A DNA stretch of 64,000 bases from Candidatus Caldatribacterium sp. (GCA_025060675.1 JANXBI010000063.1:48935-112934), one strand, 5' to 3'; positions 15,738 to 25,051 are shown, numbered from the stretch's first letter. Notes: generated by a model not told the origin, from the sequence alone. Made by a program: numbers and translations.

Positions 15738-16145
15738 ATGGAGGATCTTTTCCTGGCGCTTGATCCAGGACGGGAGAAAGTAGGTGTTGCGGTTCTCCGA
15801 AGGAATGGAGATGTTGTTTTTCAAGGTATATACCCCATTGGGGAGTTGGAAGAAGTCCTCGAGAAGCTTCGGAAGCGGTACGCTTTTTTTGAAGTAGTCC
15901 TTGGGGGGAGTACGGGGAGCAACGCGGTACTCCCTCTTCTTGAACGTATGGGTTTCCAGACTTACTGTGTGGATGAGCAGGGAAGTTCGGAAGAAGCACG
16001 AAGATTGTACCTTGAAGAGAAACGTGTGCGGGGATGGAAGAAGGTGGTTGTTTTTTTAGGTTTTCTCCTCTCTTCGAGGAGCTTTGATGATTGGCAGGCA
16101 GTTGTCATTGGACGGCGATTCCTAAAGGGCATAAAACATGGGTGA
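15738..16145 (+). CDS. Divergent YqgF/RuvX-like RNase-H-fold protein
   Basis: A 135-aa protein beginning LFLALDPGREKVGVAV, the first-strand Asp signature of the YqgF/RuvX resolvase-like fold. VVLGGSTGSN, YCVDEQGSSEEARRLY (matching the DE-x-EAR block) and DDWQAVVIG (matching the DD-A block) follow in the expected order, so the acidic catalytic set is preserved although overall similarity is low. The true YqgF family processes pre-16S rRNA; this may be a second, specialised paralogue. It starts 5 bases after hydA and overlaps the AMMECR1 gene by 8 bases. Confidence 0.65.
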   Translation: MEDLFLALDPGREKVGVAVLRRNGDVVFQGIYPIGELEEVLEKLRKRYAFFEVVLGGSTGSNAVLPLLERMGFQTYCVDEQGSSEEARRLYLEEKRVRGWKKVVVFLGFLLSSRSFDDWQAVVIGRRFLKGIKHG

Positions 16146-16671
16146 AGAAGGGCGTTTTCAAAAGGACGTTATTCGCCTTGCCCGTGAGGCTATCGCGTAT
16201 TACTTGAAAGAAGGAAAACTTCTTCCTATTCCGTCAGACCTCCATCCTCGTTTGTACGAGGAACGGCGGGGAGTTTTTGTGTCTTTGAAGAGAGGGAAAG
16301 CGTTGAGAGGGTGCATTGGAACGTATCTCCCTCAGTGGGAGAACATCGCTCAGGAGATTGTTCACAATGCGGTGCACGCTGCAACACAGGATCCCCGTTT
16401 TCCTCCGGTGACTCTTGATGAACTTAGCAGTCTTACCATCTCGGTAGATATTTTGAGTCCTCCTGAACGGGTTGAAGACCTCGCGCACCTTGATCCAAAA
16501 AAATACGGTGTGATTGTCGAAAGTGGATGGAAAAGGGGTTTACTCCTACCTGATATCGAGGGTGTGGATACAGTAGAAGAGCAGATTCGAATTGCCTTGA
16601 TGAAGGCAGGTATAACTTCTCGAGAGCCAATTACGGTGTATCGCTTTACTGTTGAGCGGTACAGAGAGTGA
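16138..16671 (+). CDS. amrA: AMMECR1-domain protein (AmmeMemoRadiSam system protein A)
   Basis: A 177-aa AMMECR1 family protein. The signature RGCIGTYLPQ lies near residues 58-68, followed by HAATQDPRFPPVT and LTISVDILSPP. The family co-occurs with a Memo-like dioxygenase (protein B) and a radical-SAM enzyme; the molecular reaction is not settled. Here the radical-SAM partner follows after 4 bases, but no Memo gene lies in the window. Start ATG 16138 overlaps the upstream gene. Confidence 0.9.
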   Translation: MGEEGRFQKDVIRLAREAIAYYLKEGKLLPIPSDLHPRLYEERRGVFVSLKRGKALRGCIGTYLPQWENIAQEIVHNAVHAATQDPRFPPVTLDELSSLTISVDILSPPERVEDLAHLDPKKYGVIVESGWKRGLLLPDIEGVDTVEEQIRIALMKAGITSREPITVYRFTVERYRE

Positions 16672-16675
16672 ACCT

Positions 16676-17677
16676 ATGAAAGAGGCAAGATTTTTCGAAA
16701 AGGAAGACGAAACAAAAAGAGTTACCTGTTCTCTCTGCCCTCATCGTTGTCATATAGAAGAGGGGAAGACCGGCAAGTGCCGTGTGCGGAAGAACGTCGG
16801 TGGAACGCTCTATGCTCTTACCTATGGAAAGATTTCCTCTATTGCTCTTGACCCTCTCGAGAAAAAACCATTATATCACTTCTATCCTGGCAGAAAAATC
16901 CTCTCTATTGGTAGCGTGGGATGTAATTTCGAGTGCCCTTTCTGTCAAAATTGGCAAATCTCTCAAGTTGGCGTTGAAGGTTTTCCGCTTCGTGATGTTA
17001 CTCCTGAAGCGCTCCTTGAGATTGCAAGGAGAGAAGGGTCCATTGGTATTTCTTTCACGTATAACGAACCGTTTATATGGTGGGAGTTCGTATACGATAT
17101 AGCACTGTGTTTCCGAAAGGCAGGACTGAAGAATGTTCTTGTAACCAATGGCTACGTGGAACGAGAGCCTCTTGAGGAACTTCTTCCCCTCATCGATGCG
17201 ATGAATATAGATTTGAAATCTATTGACGAGAGTTTTTACAGAAGGTACTGTAGAGGTCGACTTTCTCCTGTTCTCACCACCATTGAAGTTTCCTGGAAAG
17301 CAGGTGTTCATGTAGAGCTTACCCATCTTGTGGTCACGGGACTCAACGATACTCTTGAGGGTATTCAGCAACTTGTTGATTGGGTAGCAACCCTTTCCCC
17401 CTCGATTCCTCTCCACATTTCAAGGTATTTTCCGGCGTATGAACTTGCTCATCCTCCGACTCCTATTCCGTTCTTGGAAGAAGCCTTCGCAGTAGCGCGA
17501 AAGAAACTTCCCTTCGTGTATCTTGGGAATGTGTGGGACGAGAGGAAGAACTCGACGTTTTGTCCTTCCTGTGGAAACGTGGTCGTTATCCGGCAGGGAT
17601 ACGATGTCCGAATTACAGGACTTGACGGATCTCGATGTCGTTTCTGTGGAACCAATCTCCCATTCGTGGTCTCGTAA
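16676..17677 (+). CDS. amrS: AmmeMemoRadiSam system radical-SAM enzyme
   Basis: A 333-aa radical-SAM protein similar to pyruvate-formate-lyase-activase-like enzymes. The SAM-binding [4Fe-4S] motif is CNFECPFCQN near residue 81. An N-terminal Cys-rich segment (CSLCPHRCHIEEGKTGKC) and a C-terminal zinc-ribbon-like pair (CPSCGN; CRFCG) frame the barrel, as is usual for this family. ATG 16676 is chosen as the first residue of the conserved N-terminus; the longer frame overlaps AMMECR1. Its target is unknown; context says it works with AMMECR1. Confidence 0.9.
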   Translation: MKEARFFEKEDETKRVTCSLCPHRCHIEEGKTGKCRVRKNVGGTLYALTYGKISSIALDPLEKKPLYHFYPGRKILSIGSVGCNFECPFCQNWQISQVGVEGFPLRDVTPEALLEIARREGSIGISFTYNEPFIWWEFVYDIALCFRKAGLKNVLVTNGYVEREPLEELLPLIDAMNIDLKSIDESFYRRYCRGRLSPVLTTIEVSWKAGVHVELTHLVVTGLNDTLEGIQQLVDWVATLSPSIPLHISRYFPAYELAHPPTPIPFLEEAFAVARKKLPFVYLGNVWDERKNSTFCPSCGNVVVIRQGYDVRITGLDGSRCRFCGTNLPFVVS

Positions 17678-18624
17678 TATGGTTGTTTCTTGTCTTTTCA
17701 GGGAGCGTGGTTCTTCTTCTTTCTCTTTTTTCATCTGCAACTCCTCTTCGAAGAACGTTTTTTGGTTTTGATACTTTTATCGAGGTGGAACTTCCAAGGA
17801 AATACATCTCGCTCTTCCCTGAGATTGACCGCCTCGTTCGCCAATATGACGCCCTTTGGAATCGCTTCTCCTCAGAGAGTTTGATAACGCGTATCAACAC
17901 TTCCCATCTTTGGATCCCTCTCGATAGCGAAACATTCCATCTCTTGAAAGAAGCTGTTACTCTTTCTGAGAAAACTCGTGGTATGTTCTGTCCTCTCATT
18001 GGGGGACTCATGGATCTCTGGGGATTTTCTACAACTCCTCGTGTGCCTGATCCTCGGGATCTTGCGAGAGAACTCCAAGTTATCCGGGAAAGTACTATAA
18101 TGTTTGATGAGGAACGAAAGGCGGTAGCCCGTGTTGGAGAAGCAAAACTTGATCTTGGAGGCATTGCCAAAGGTTACTTTGTGGATCTTCTCGTTAGGTT
18201 CCTTAGGGAGAGAGGAGTGACACGTTTTCTCATTAACGCGGGGGGTACGGTCTTTGGGGCGGGGAAGACCTGGGAGGTAGGAATTCTCCATCCCCGGAAA
18301 AGGGAGTTGCTTGGGAGAGTGAAGGTACGCAATCTTTGTGTGTCAACTTCGGCGGATTCCTTTCGTTTCTTCGAAAAAGACGGGAATAGATACCACCATA
18401 TTCTGAACCCCAAAAATGGATATCCCGGAAAGACTTTTATAAGTGTGACTGTCATCGCGCCGCGAGGTTCCTTAGCGGATGCTCTGTCTACGGCGATCAT
18501 GGCTGGAGACGAAGTTTTTCTTTCCTCTGTTCTTGGAGAGTTTCCGGGGATTGCTGTTCTTGCTGTAAAAGAGGACGGTTCTCTGGTCCTCTCCCCGAGT
18601 ATGCGAGGGCTTTTCCAGCGATGA
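17635..18624 (+). CDS. apbE: ApbE-family FAD:protein FMN transferase, membrane-anchored
   Basis: A 329-aa flavin transferase that attaches FMN to Thr/Ser of partner proteins outside the membrane. Residues about 12-35 form a membrane anchor without a lipobox Cys. Family signatures: CPLIGGLMDLWGFS, LDLGGIAKGYFVD, LINAGGTVFGAG, HHILNPKNGYP and ADALSTAI. The start is uncertain: ATG 17635 overlaps the radical-SAM gene by 43 bases and has no clear ribosome site; TTG 17683 would remove most of the anchor. The last bases overlap mreC (ATGA). No NqrC/RnfG-type flavin acceptor lies in the window. Confidence 0.85.
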   Translation: MSFLWNQSPIRGLVIWLFLVFSGSVVLLLSLFSSATPLRRTFFGFDTFIEVELPRKYISLFPEIDRLVRQYDALWNRFSSESLITRINTSHLWIPLDSETFHLLKEAVTLSEKTRGMFCPLIGGLMDLWGFSTTPRVPDPRDLARELQVIRESTIMFDEERKAVARVGEAKLDLGGIAKGYFVDLLVRFLRERGVTRFLINAGGTVFGAGKTWEVGILHPRKRELLGRVKVRNLCVSTSADSFRFFEKDGNRYHHILNPKNGYPGKTFISVTVIAPRGSLADALSTAIMAGDEVFLSSVLGEFPGIAVLAVKEDGSLVLSPSMRGLFQR

Positions 18625-19409
18625 GTAGAAAGAGCAAGGCCCTCTTCTTTGTAATTCTTTTTTTTGCGTTTTTGCAAGTTATGATTGCGACGGTTCATCT
18701 GCCTGGAAGGAAAGTGTATGGTTTGCGTTTTTTTGTCCTTCCCCTTTACCGAGGGGAGCTTACGATATATAACGCCTTTCGATCTTGGGTAGAGCTTTTC
18801 AAGGAGAAGAGTATTCTCCTTGAAGAAAACAGGCGCCTTCGAGAAGAAATCGGACGTTTGCAGGGAGAAAAGGTGCTTCTTGAAGAGGAAATTGAGAGGC
18901 TCAAAATGGAGATCGAGGCAGAGCGGATTGAGCAGCGCTTTTCTTTTGAAGTTATTCCTGCTCAAGTCATTGGTAGAGATCCGTATGATTGGTTTGGAAA
19001 AATCGTTATCGACCGAGGGAAGGAAGACGGAGTTACTAGCGGGTTAGCGGTGGTTACTCATCAGGGGATGGTTGGACGAGTGGAGGTGGTGTACGACAAG
19101 TACGCAGAAGTTCGGATGCTCCTTAGTCCTTCTTTCGCTCTTGGAGTTCTTGTGCAACGTACAAGGGACCTTGGAGTTCTTTCTGGAGATGGGAAAGGAA
19201 CGTGTGCTGTAAAGTACATTCCTCGGGATTCCCAGGTTGCGGAGGGAGACGTGGTCATCACTTCTGGTCTTGGAGAAAGCATTCCTCGAGGGATTGTAGT
19301 GGGGAAAGTCAGTGGGGTTGTGGAACGGCAAGGAGACCTTTTCAAAGAGGTCACTGTAAAACCGAGTTGTGACTTCTCGAGGCTTGGAAGGGTATTTGTC
19401 ATCCGATGA
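18621..19409 (+). CDS. mreC: Rod shape-determining protein MreC
   Basis: A 262-aa bitopic membrane protein of the elongasome. One N-terminal membrane helix (about 7-26), a coiled coil rich in E/L/R (about 58-105) and the periplasmic beta domain with GRDPYDWFGKIVIDRGKEDG and the family-typical G-VVTHQGMVGRV and VVTSGLGESIPRGIVVG pattern. It scaffolds MreD, PBP2 and RodA, all encoded next. mreB, normally upstream, is absent; ApbE takes that place. Confidence 0.93.
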   Translation: MSRKSKALFFVILFFAFLQVMIATVHLPGRKVYGLRFFVLPLYRGELTIYNAFRSWVELFKEKSILLEENRRLREEIGRLQGEKVLLEEEIERLKMEIEAERIEQRFSFEVIPAQVIGRDPYDWFGKIVIDRGKEDGVTSGLAVVTHQGMVGRVEVVYDKYAEVRMLLSPSFALGVLVQRTRDLGVLSGDGKGTCAVKYIPRDSQVAEGDVVITSGLGESIPRGIVVGKVSGVVERQGDLFKEVTVKPSCDFSRLGRVFVIR

Positions 19410-19885
19410 GTATTTGGCAGGACATTCTTATCGTCTTTTTTGCTTTCCTCCTTGAAGTTATCTTAGTCTCTTTCCTAAGTCTGAGTTCTCCTGTTTTCTA
19501 TTACGTGAATGCGCTTGTTCCGGTGGGAGTGCTTTTCTTGTGCCGGGGAAACCATTTTTTCCTCCGCCTTTTTCTCCTCTTAGTTGTGGCTTTGTTCCTT
19601 GATATCTTTTCCTTTGCACCCTTTGGATTGTGGCTTCTTAGGGTCTCTTTCCTTCTGGGCACAGCCTTTTTCTGGATAGAAGTATTTTCTCAAGGAGCTG
19701 TGTCACTTGCCGTCTTCTTCATTGTTTATCCGTTCTTAGAATTCTTCCTAGAACGTTTTGTTGTTCTGTCCCTCTATTCTGGGAGTTTGATGCTCCTTTG
19801 GGCGGTATCAGGAAAAATTGTTAGCATATTTATTAGTCTCTTCCTCTTCTTGTGGTTGAATTGGGGGGAGTATGGTGTGGGGTGA
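19406..19885 (+). CDS. mreD: MreD-like rod shape-determining membrane protein
   Basis: A 159-aa, very hydrophobic protein with about five membrane helices, located between mreC and pbp2 with a 4-base overlap upstream and a 14-base overlap downstream. Sequence conservation in MreD is weak, so the call relies on size, topology and position. Confidence 0.82.
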   Translation: MSIWQDILIVFFAFLLEVILVSFLSLSSPVFYYVNALVPVGVLFLCRGNHFFLRLFLLLVVALFLDIFSFAPFGLWLLRVSFLLGTAFFWIEVFSQGAVSLAVFFIVYPFLEFFLERFVVLSLYSGSLMLLWAVSGKIVSIFISLFLFLWLNWGEYGVG

Positions 19886-21617
19886 GGAGACAGGGGAAAG
19901 GGTTCGTCAAAGGATCGCCTTGCTTTTTTGGCTTGGAGTAGGACTTTTTTGCGTTCTTTCAAGCCGCCTCTGGTACCTTTCGGTTCTCCGAGCAGACTGG
20001 TTTCGCGAACGCTCAGAGCGAAATAGAGTTCGTGTTGTTTTCCTACAAGCTCTTCGAGGGAACATCTATGACCGCAATGGGCTTTGCCTTGCGAAAGATG
20101 TTCCTCGCTTTCGGCTCGTTCTTCTTGCAGGAAGTGGGAAGAAAGAAGATGTCCTCCGACGCGTAAAAGACATTCTCGGAAAGAATGTGACGTTTTCCCT
20201 TAGGGAGCGAGGAGCGGGTGAGATAGTGCTCCTTGAGGATGTTTCTCTCGAGGATGTTATCAGAATTGAGGAGAACCGAGGAACCCTTCCAGGAGTGTTG
20301 ATTGAAACGTATCCGGTACGGAGTTACGAATTCGGGGAAATACTTGCTCCAGTTGTAGGATATGTGGGAAGGATAAGTCCTGATGAGCTGAAAGCATTTG
20401 GCAAGATGGGGTATAGGGCTGAAGATAGAATTGGAAAAAGTGGTGTCGAAGCTTTTTACGAGAGTATCCTTCGAGGCAAAGAGGGGTATCGACGCATAGA
20501 AGTCGACGCTTTGGGTAACGTTGTCCAAGTTCTTGATTTCCGTCCACCAAGCTTTACCCATTCTCTCCAGTTAACCATTGATGGGGAGCTTCAGAGGGCG
20601 TGTTATGAGGCTCTGGGGGGAAAGAATGGTGTAATCATCGTTGGTGATCCCAAAAGTGGGGAGATTCTTGCTTTTGTGAGTAAACCTAGCTTCGATCCGA
20701 ATCCCTTCAGTAAGGGCATTACTGCTCAAGAGTGGTTACGCCTTGTGCGGGGAGCATCAAATCCACTGTTGGTACGCCCCACGCAGGCATTGTATCCACC
20801 TGGCTCTCTGTTCAAAATCCTTGTTGCTCTTGCTGCACAGGAGGAAAAAGTTGTTGCTTCACGGGAGGTATTTTTCTGTCCTGGGTATTTTGAGTACGGT
20901 GGCCGCCGATACTTCTGTTGGAGAAAGGAGGGGCATGGAAGAGTGTCCTTTGAAGAAGCTATTGCTCAGTCTTGTAACGTGGTCTTTTATACTCTCGGGT
21001 TGCGTTTAGGTCCAGAGAGAATCGCTCGATACGCTAAAATGTTTGGGTTTGGAGAGCATCCAAACCTTGACCTTCCAGGAGTGAGGACCGGTCTTTTTCC
21101 AACCCCCGAGTGGAAACAAGACGCTTTGAAAGAGATATGGTATCCTGGGGACACGATGAATCTGTCCATCGGTCAGGGGTATCTCCTTGTAACCCCCTTT
21201 GAGATGTACCTCCTCTTCTGTGCAGTGGCGAATCGGGGTAAGATATACGATCCTCATGTCCTTTCTCGGGTTGTGGACACAGAAGGGCGTATCGTACGGG
21301 AGATAAAGCCGTACCTCAGGAGGATAGTTCCACTTCATCCTCAAACGTGGGATGCCGTTATCCGGGGCATGGAAAAGGTTGTGACTCAAGGAACAGGGTG
21401 GCATTGCCGAGGTTTACCGGTGAGACTTGCAGCGAAGACTGGAACAGCCCAGAATCCTCAGGGGAGAGAGCACTCTTGGTTTGGAGGGTTTTTCCCATCT
21501 GAAAATCCTCGATTCGTTTTCCTCGTCCTCGTAGAGCACGGTGGTGATGGGAGCGGTGAGGCTGCGCAAGTGGCGAGACGTATCATTGAGTGGCTTCTCC
21601 GGGAGCGAGGTGTGTAA
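19872..21617 (+). CDS. mrdA: Penicillin-binding protein 2 (class B transpeptidase)
   Basis: A 581-aa elongasome DD-transpeptidase that crosslinks peptidoglycan made by RodA. N-terminal anchor helix (about 16-36), pedestal domain with RGNIYDRNG, then the transpeptidase: PPGSLFK (nucleophile Ser near 312), SCN near 367 and KTGTAQ near 521. The motif GQGYLLVTPFEM is typical for PBP2. ATG 19872 is preceded by GGGGGGAG. It ends one base into the rodA start. Confidence 0.95.
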   Translation: MVWGEETGERVRQRIALLFWLGVGLFCVLSSRLWYLSVLRADWFRERSERNRVRVVFLQALRGNIYDRNGLCLAKDVPRFRLVLLAGSGKKEDVLRRVKDILGKNVTFSLRERGAGEIVLLEDVSLEDVIRIEENRGTLPGVLIETYPVRSYEFGEILAPVVGYVGRISPDELKAFGKMGYRAEDRIGKSGVEAFYESILRGKEGYRRIEVDALGNVVQVLDFRPPSFTHSLQLTIDGELQRACYEALGGKNGVIIVGDPKSGEILAFVSKPSFDPNPFSKGITAQEWLRLVRGASNPLLVRPTQALYPPGSLFKILVALAAQEEKVVASREVFFCPGYFEYGGRRYFCWRKEGHGRVSFEEAIAQSCNVVFYTLGLRLGPERIARYAKMFGFGEHPNLDLPGVRTGLFPTPEWKQDALKEIWYPGDTMNLSIGQGYLLVTPFEMYLLFCAVANRGKIYDPHVLSRVVDTEGRIVREIKPYLRRIVPLHPQTWDAVIRGMEKVVTQGTGWHCRGLPVRLAAKTGTAQNPQGREHSWFGGFFPSENPRFVFLVLVEHGGDGSGEAAQVARRIIEWLLRERGV

Positions 21618-22711
21618 TGCGTCGGGATTATCTTCTCTGTCTTATGGTTATATCGCTTTGCGCTTTGGGTGTTGCTGCGGTGTATAGTGTTGATCCGTTA
21701 AGGGGAGAGAGTCCCTGGGGGCGAAGTTTTTCCGGAAGGCAGTTTCTGTGGAACCTTGCTGGATGGGGGATCTTTGTCCTTTTCCGGCTTACCGACTTCC
21801 AGTGGTTTTTGAAGCGGAGCTGGATATGGTATTGCCTCTCAGTGCTTGCCCTTGGCGCGGTGCTTGTTTTTGGGGAAAGCGATGAAACCGGGGCAAAGCG
21901 GTGGCTTTTCTCGCGTTCTGTACAACCTTCGGAGATTGCCAAGTTTGCCTTTCTTCTCTTCCTTAGCTGGTACTTCAGCGTTAACCGGGATACCCTTGGG
22001 TTTTGGAGTCTCCTCGTGAAAAGCGCCTTTCTTGCAGGACTTCCTGCGTTTCTGATTTTCCTCGAGCCAGATCTTGGCACGGCACTGGTCTTTGGAGTGA
22101 TATGGCTTGGTGCCCTCCTTGTAGGAGGATGGCAAGCAAAAAAGCTTGGGATGCTCTTTGGGATCCTTCTGGGGCTTTTCCCGGTATCTTGGTTCCTCCT
22201 TAGAGATTACCAACGAAGGAGAATCCTTGCTTTCCTCGATCCTTGGCAGGACCCTTTAGGAAGCGGGTACAACGTTGTGCAGTCACAGATTGCTATTGGA
22301 GCAGGGGGTGTTCTTGGTCAGGGATGGCTTTCAGGAAAACAGACGCAGCTTCGTTTTCTTCCCGCTCGCTACACTGATTTCATATTCGCTTCGTGGTGTG
22401 AACAGCTTGGTTTTGTGGGAGGTATGGTGATCATTTGTCTTTTTGGAGTCCTTTTTTGGGCTATTCTTGATACTGCAACGAAGGCCCGTGAGCTTGAGAA
22501 GCAGTTCTTCGCGTCTCTTTTTGGACTGATGCTCCTTTTTCAAGTGGGCGTGAACATTGGCATGAACCTTGGTATTGCTCCAGTAACCGGCATTCCCCTA
22601 CCTTTTGTGAGCTACGGCGGAAGCTCGCTTGTCGTGTATCTCGCTTGTGCTGGCATTGTCACTCGTATCGCCTGGGAAATTGAGGAAGGTGAGAAAAAGC
22701 GATGGATATAG
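21617..22711 (+). CDS. rodA: RodA SEDS-family peptidoglycan glycosyltransferase
   Basis: A 364-aa polytopic membrane protein (about 10 helices) that polymerises lipid II together with PBP2. Signatures: QPSEIAKFAFLLFLSW, FLEPDLGTALVF with the catalytic-loop Asp, SGYNVVQSQIAIGAGG, FLPARYTDFIFA and LPFVSYGGSS. ATG 21617 shares a base with the PBP2 stop. It ends 10 bases inside the next gene. Confidence 0.95.
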   Translation: MRRDYLLCLMVISLCALGVAAVYSVDPLRGESPWGRSFSGRQFLWNLAGWGIFVLFRLTDFQWFLKRSWIWYCLSVLALGAVLVFGESDETGAKRWLFSRSVQPSEIAKFAFLLFLSWYFSVNRDTLGFWSLLVKSAFLAGLPAFLIFLEPDLGTALVFGVIWLGALLVGGWQAKKLGMLFGILLGLFPVSWFLLRDYQRRRILAFLDPWQDPLGSGYNVVQSQIAIGAGGVLGQGWLSGKQTQLRFLPARYTDFIFASWCEQLGFVGGMVIICLFGVLFWAILDTATKARELEKQFFASLFGLMLLFQVGVNIGMNLGIAPVTGIPLPFVSYGGSSLVVYLACAGIVTRIAWEIEEGEKKRWI

Positions 22712-24495
22712 AACGGGAACTTTTCTCTGGCCTGACTTTGCTTTCAGTGGAGCGTCCAGGTCGGTACCTTGGAAGAGAAAAAAACATCATCGTGAAGTCC
22801 GATGAAGAAATTCGTTACACGGTAGCTTTGGCCTTTCCCGATACCTACGAAGTGGGGATGTCTCACGTGGGTTTGCGTATCCTTTATGGGTTGCTAAATG
22901 CCATTCCTGGGGTGCAAGCAGAGCGGGTTTTCCTCCCTTGGCCTGATATGGGAAGGAAACTTAGAGAGCTTGGTATTCCTCTTTTTTCGCTTGAGCGAAA
23001 GAAACCAGTCTCTTCCTTTGACCTCCTTGGTATAAGCTTGCAGCATGAGCTCAGCTACACAAGTGTGCTGTACCTTCTTGATCTCTCTGGGATTCCCTTA
23101 CGGCAGAGCGATCGTGACGAACGGTTTCCAATTATTCTTGGGGGAGGACCCTGTACAGTTAATCCGGAACCTTTGGTACCGTTTTTTGACGCCTTTTTTG
23201 TTGGGGAGGCAGAAGAAGTTCTTGCTGATATTGTGCGCTTTCTCATGGACACGAAAGGACAACGGAGAGATCAGGTGCTTTTTGAACTCTCCCGTTTCCC
23301 AGGGATATACGTCCCTTCCGTTTCCCAGCAGACACCAATACGGCGCCAGGTTGTTCGGGATCTAGAGCAGGCTTTCTTTCCACGCCAAACCATTGTGCCA
23401 TACGTGGATATTGTTCACGATCGAATTGCTATTGAAATTGCACGAGGATGTACGCGAGGGTGTCGTTTCTGCCAAGCAGGGATGATTTATCGACCAAAAC
23501 GAGAACGCCCTTTAGAACAGGTTATCGAAATTGCCCTTGATCTTCTTGCAACAAGTGGTTATGAGGAGATTTCTCTCCTTGCTCTGAGCAGTACTGATTA
23601 CTCTTGTATCGAGGAACTCGTGGAGAGACTCTCACGGCTCCTGGAGCCATATCGAGTGAATGTTTCTTTGCCCTCGTTGCGCATGGATACCTTTAGTGTG
23701 AACATTGCAAGAAGCTTGCAAAGAGTACGAAAAAGCACGCTCACTTTCGCTCCTGAGGCAGGTACCGAGAGACTGCGTAACGTCATTAATAAGGGTCTGC
23801 GGGATGAGGAGATTCTTGCTGCTGCGGAGAGTGCCTTTTCTTCCTCTTGGCAGGATCTTAAGTTGTACTTTATGATTGGATTGCCTTTTGAAAAAGAGGA
23901 AGATATCCACGGCATAGCGACCACTGTTCGAGAGATTATTGCTGTTGGAAAAAGCTTCAGAAAGGACGCGAAAGTCCATTTGAGCATTGCTGCTTTTGTC
24001 CCCAAGCCTCATACGCCTTTTCAGTGGGCTCCTCAGGAGCGGAAGGAAAATCTCCAGGCAAAAATGCGTCTTTTGGGGAATCTCCTTCGCCCTCTCAAGT
24101 CTTCTGTACGATATCATTGGTCTTCCTTTGAGATGAGCCAGGTTGAGGCTCTTCTTGCTCGGGGTGATCGGAGACTTTCGAGTGTTGTCGAACGGGTGTA
24201 TCGGAAGGGGGGTATCCTTGAGAGTTGGCAGGAACATTTCCTTTTTGAAAGATGGAAGGAGGCATTGGAAGAGGAGGGGATCGACCTTGCCTTCTACATA
24301 TATAGAGAGCGCTCCTTCGATGAAGCGCTTCCTTGGGGACACATCTCCTGCGGAGTCAACATAGATTTCCTCCGTGGAGAGTACGAACGTGCTCGGCAGG
24401 GCCTTTTGAGTCCCACGTGCCTTCCTGGGAGAGGATGCACACGGTGTGGGGTGTGTAGCGGTGACAAAGTTTCGGTATCGAATACGGTATCGTAA
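22702..24495 (+). CDS. B12-binding-type radical-SAM protein, TIGR03960 family
   Basis: A 597-aa radical-SAM enzyme. N-terminal cobalamin-binding-like domain (TYEVGMSHVGLRILYGLLN region), radical-SAM cluster motif CTRGCRFCQAG near residue 249, and a C-terminus with a Cys-rich tail (CLPGRGCTRCGVCSG). It pairs with the downstream TIGR03936 partner, as in many anaerobes, commonly just ahead of rng-rplU-rpmA. The reaction is not known; RNA modification has been suggested from the neighbourhood. Confidence 0.9.
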   Translation: MDIERELFSGLTLLSVERPGRYLGREKNIIVKSDEEIRYTVALAFPDTYEVGMSHVGLRILYGLLNAIPGVQAERVFLPWPDMGRKLRELGIPLFSLERKKPVSSFDLLGISLQHELSYTSVLYLLDLSGIPLRQSDRDERFPIILGGGPCTVNPEPLVPFFDAFFVGEAEEVLADIVRFLMDTKGQRRDQVLFELSRFPGIYVPSVSQQTPIRRQVVRDLEQAFFPRQTIVPYVDIVHDRIAIEIARGCTRGCRFCQAGMIYRPKRERPLEQVIEIALDLLATSGYEEISLLALSSTDYSCIEELVERLSRLLEPYRVNVSLPSLRMDTFSVNIARSLQRVRKSTLTFAPEAGTERLRNVINKGLRDEEILAAAESAFSSSWQDLKLYFMIGLPFEKEEDIHGIATTVREIIAVGKSFRKDAKVHLSIAAFVPKPHTPFQWAPQERKENLQAKMRLLGNLLRPLKSSVRYHWSSFEMSQVEALLARGDRRLSSVVERVYRKGGILESWQEHFLFERWKEALEEEGIDLAFYIYRERSFDEALPWGHISCGVNIDFLRGEYERARQGLLSPTCLPGRGCTRCGVCSGDKVSVSNTVS

Positions 24496-25027
24496 GTTTT
24501 CGCCATTTCACCTTCTCTCTCATCTTGATATGTACAGGATGTGGGAACGGGTTTTTCGTCGAGTGAGAATTCCCGTTCTCTACTCCCAAGGATTCAACCC
24601 CCGACCTCTTTTTTCGTTTCCTTTTGCAACCCCCCTTGGTGTGGAGAGCAAAGCAGAGTACTTTGAGGTTCTTTGTGGAGAGCCAATGTTGCCTTATGAG
24701 TTGTACGAAAAGCTTTCTTCCGAAGTTCCTAATGAGTTGGGCGTTGAAGAAGTTTGTGCTCTCGCCCCTTTTGATCCTCCTCTCCAGAAAATCCTGCGAG
24801 GCATAGTATACACCTTTTTTTTCCGAACATCTTTACCCAAGCGATCGCTTATTCTTCCCGAGGGTGTTACATTGCTTGAAAGTGTGGAAGAGACTTCCTC
24901 TGTGATATCATTTCTCTTTGAGGGAGAGCGACTCCTCTGGAATCCTTTAAAATTTGCCTCCCTCCTTACGACAGAGTACTGTTATCCTTTTCCGGAAAGA
25001 ATTTTGAAGGAGAGAATTCTTGTCTGA
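24461..25027 (+). CDS. TIGR03936-family radical-SAM-associated protein (DUF2344)
   Basis: A 188-aa partner of the preceding radical-SAM protein, identified by RYRKFSPFHLLSHLD, YSQGFNPRP and FATPLGVESKAEYFE. No catalytic cofactor motif is visible. In many genomes it is fused to or follows TIGR03960. Start uncertain: GTG 24461 gives the conserved KFRYRIRY start, GTG 24446 is possible; both lie inside the upstream gene (35-50 base overlap), implying coupling. Confidence 0.85.
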   Translation: MTKFRYRIRYRKFSPFHLLSHLDMYRMWERVFRRVRIPVLYSQGFNPRPLFSFPFATPLGVESKAEYFEVLCGEPMLPYELYEKLSSEVPNELGVEEVCALAPFDPPLQKILRGIVYTFFFRTSLPKRSLILPEGVTLLESVEETSSVISFLFEGERLLWNPLKFASLLTTEYCYPFPERILKERILV

Positions 25028-25051
25028 GGGGAAAGAAACGGAGGATGTGCA

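Noticed and set aside
18174..18965. 263-codon minus-strand ORF opposite apbE/mreC
   Set aside because: Antisense shadow; composition is biased and no motif is visible.
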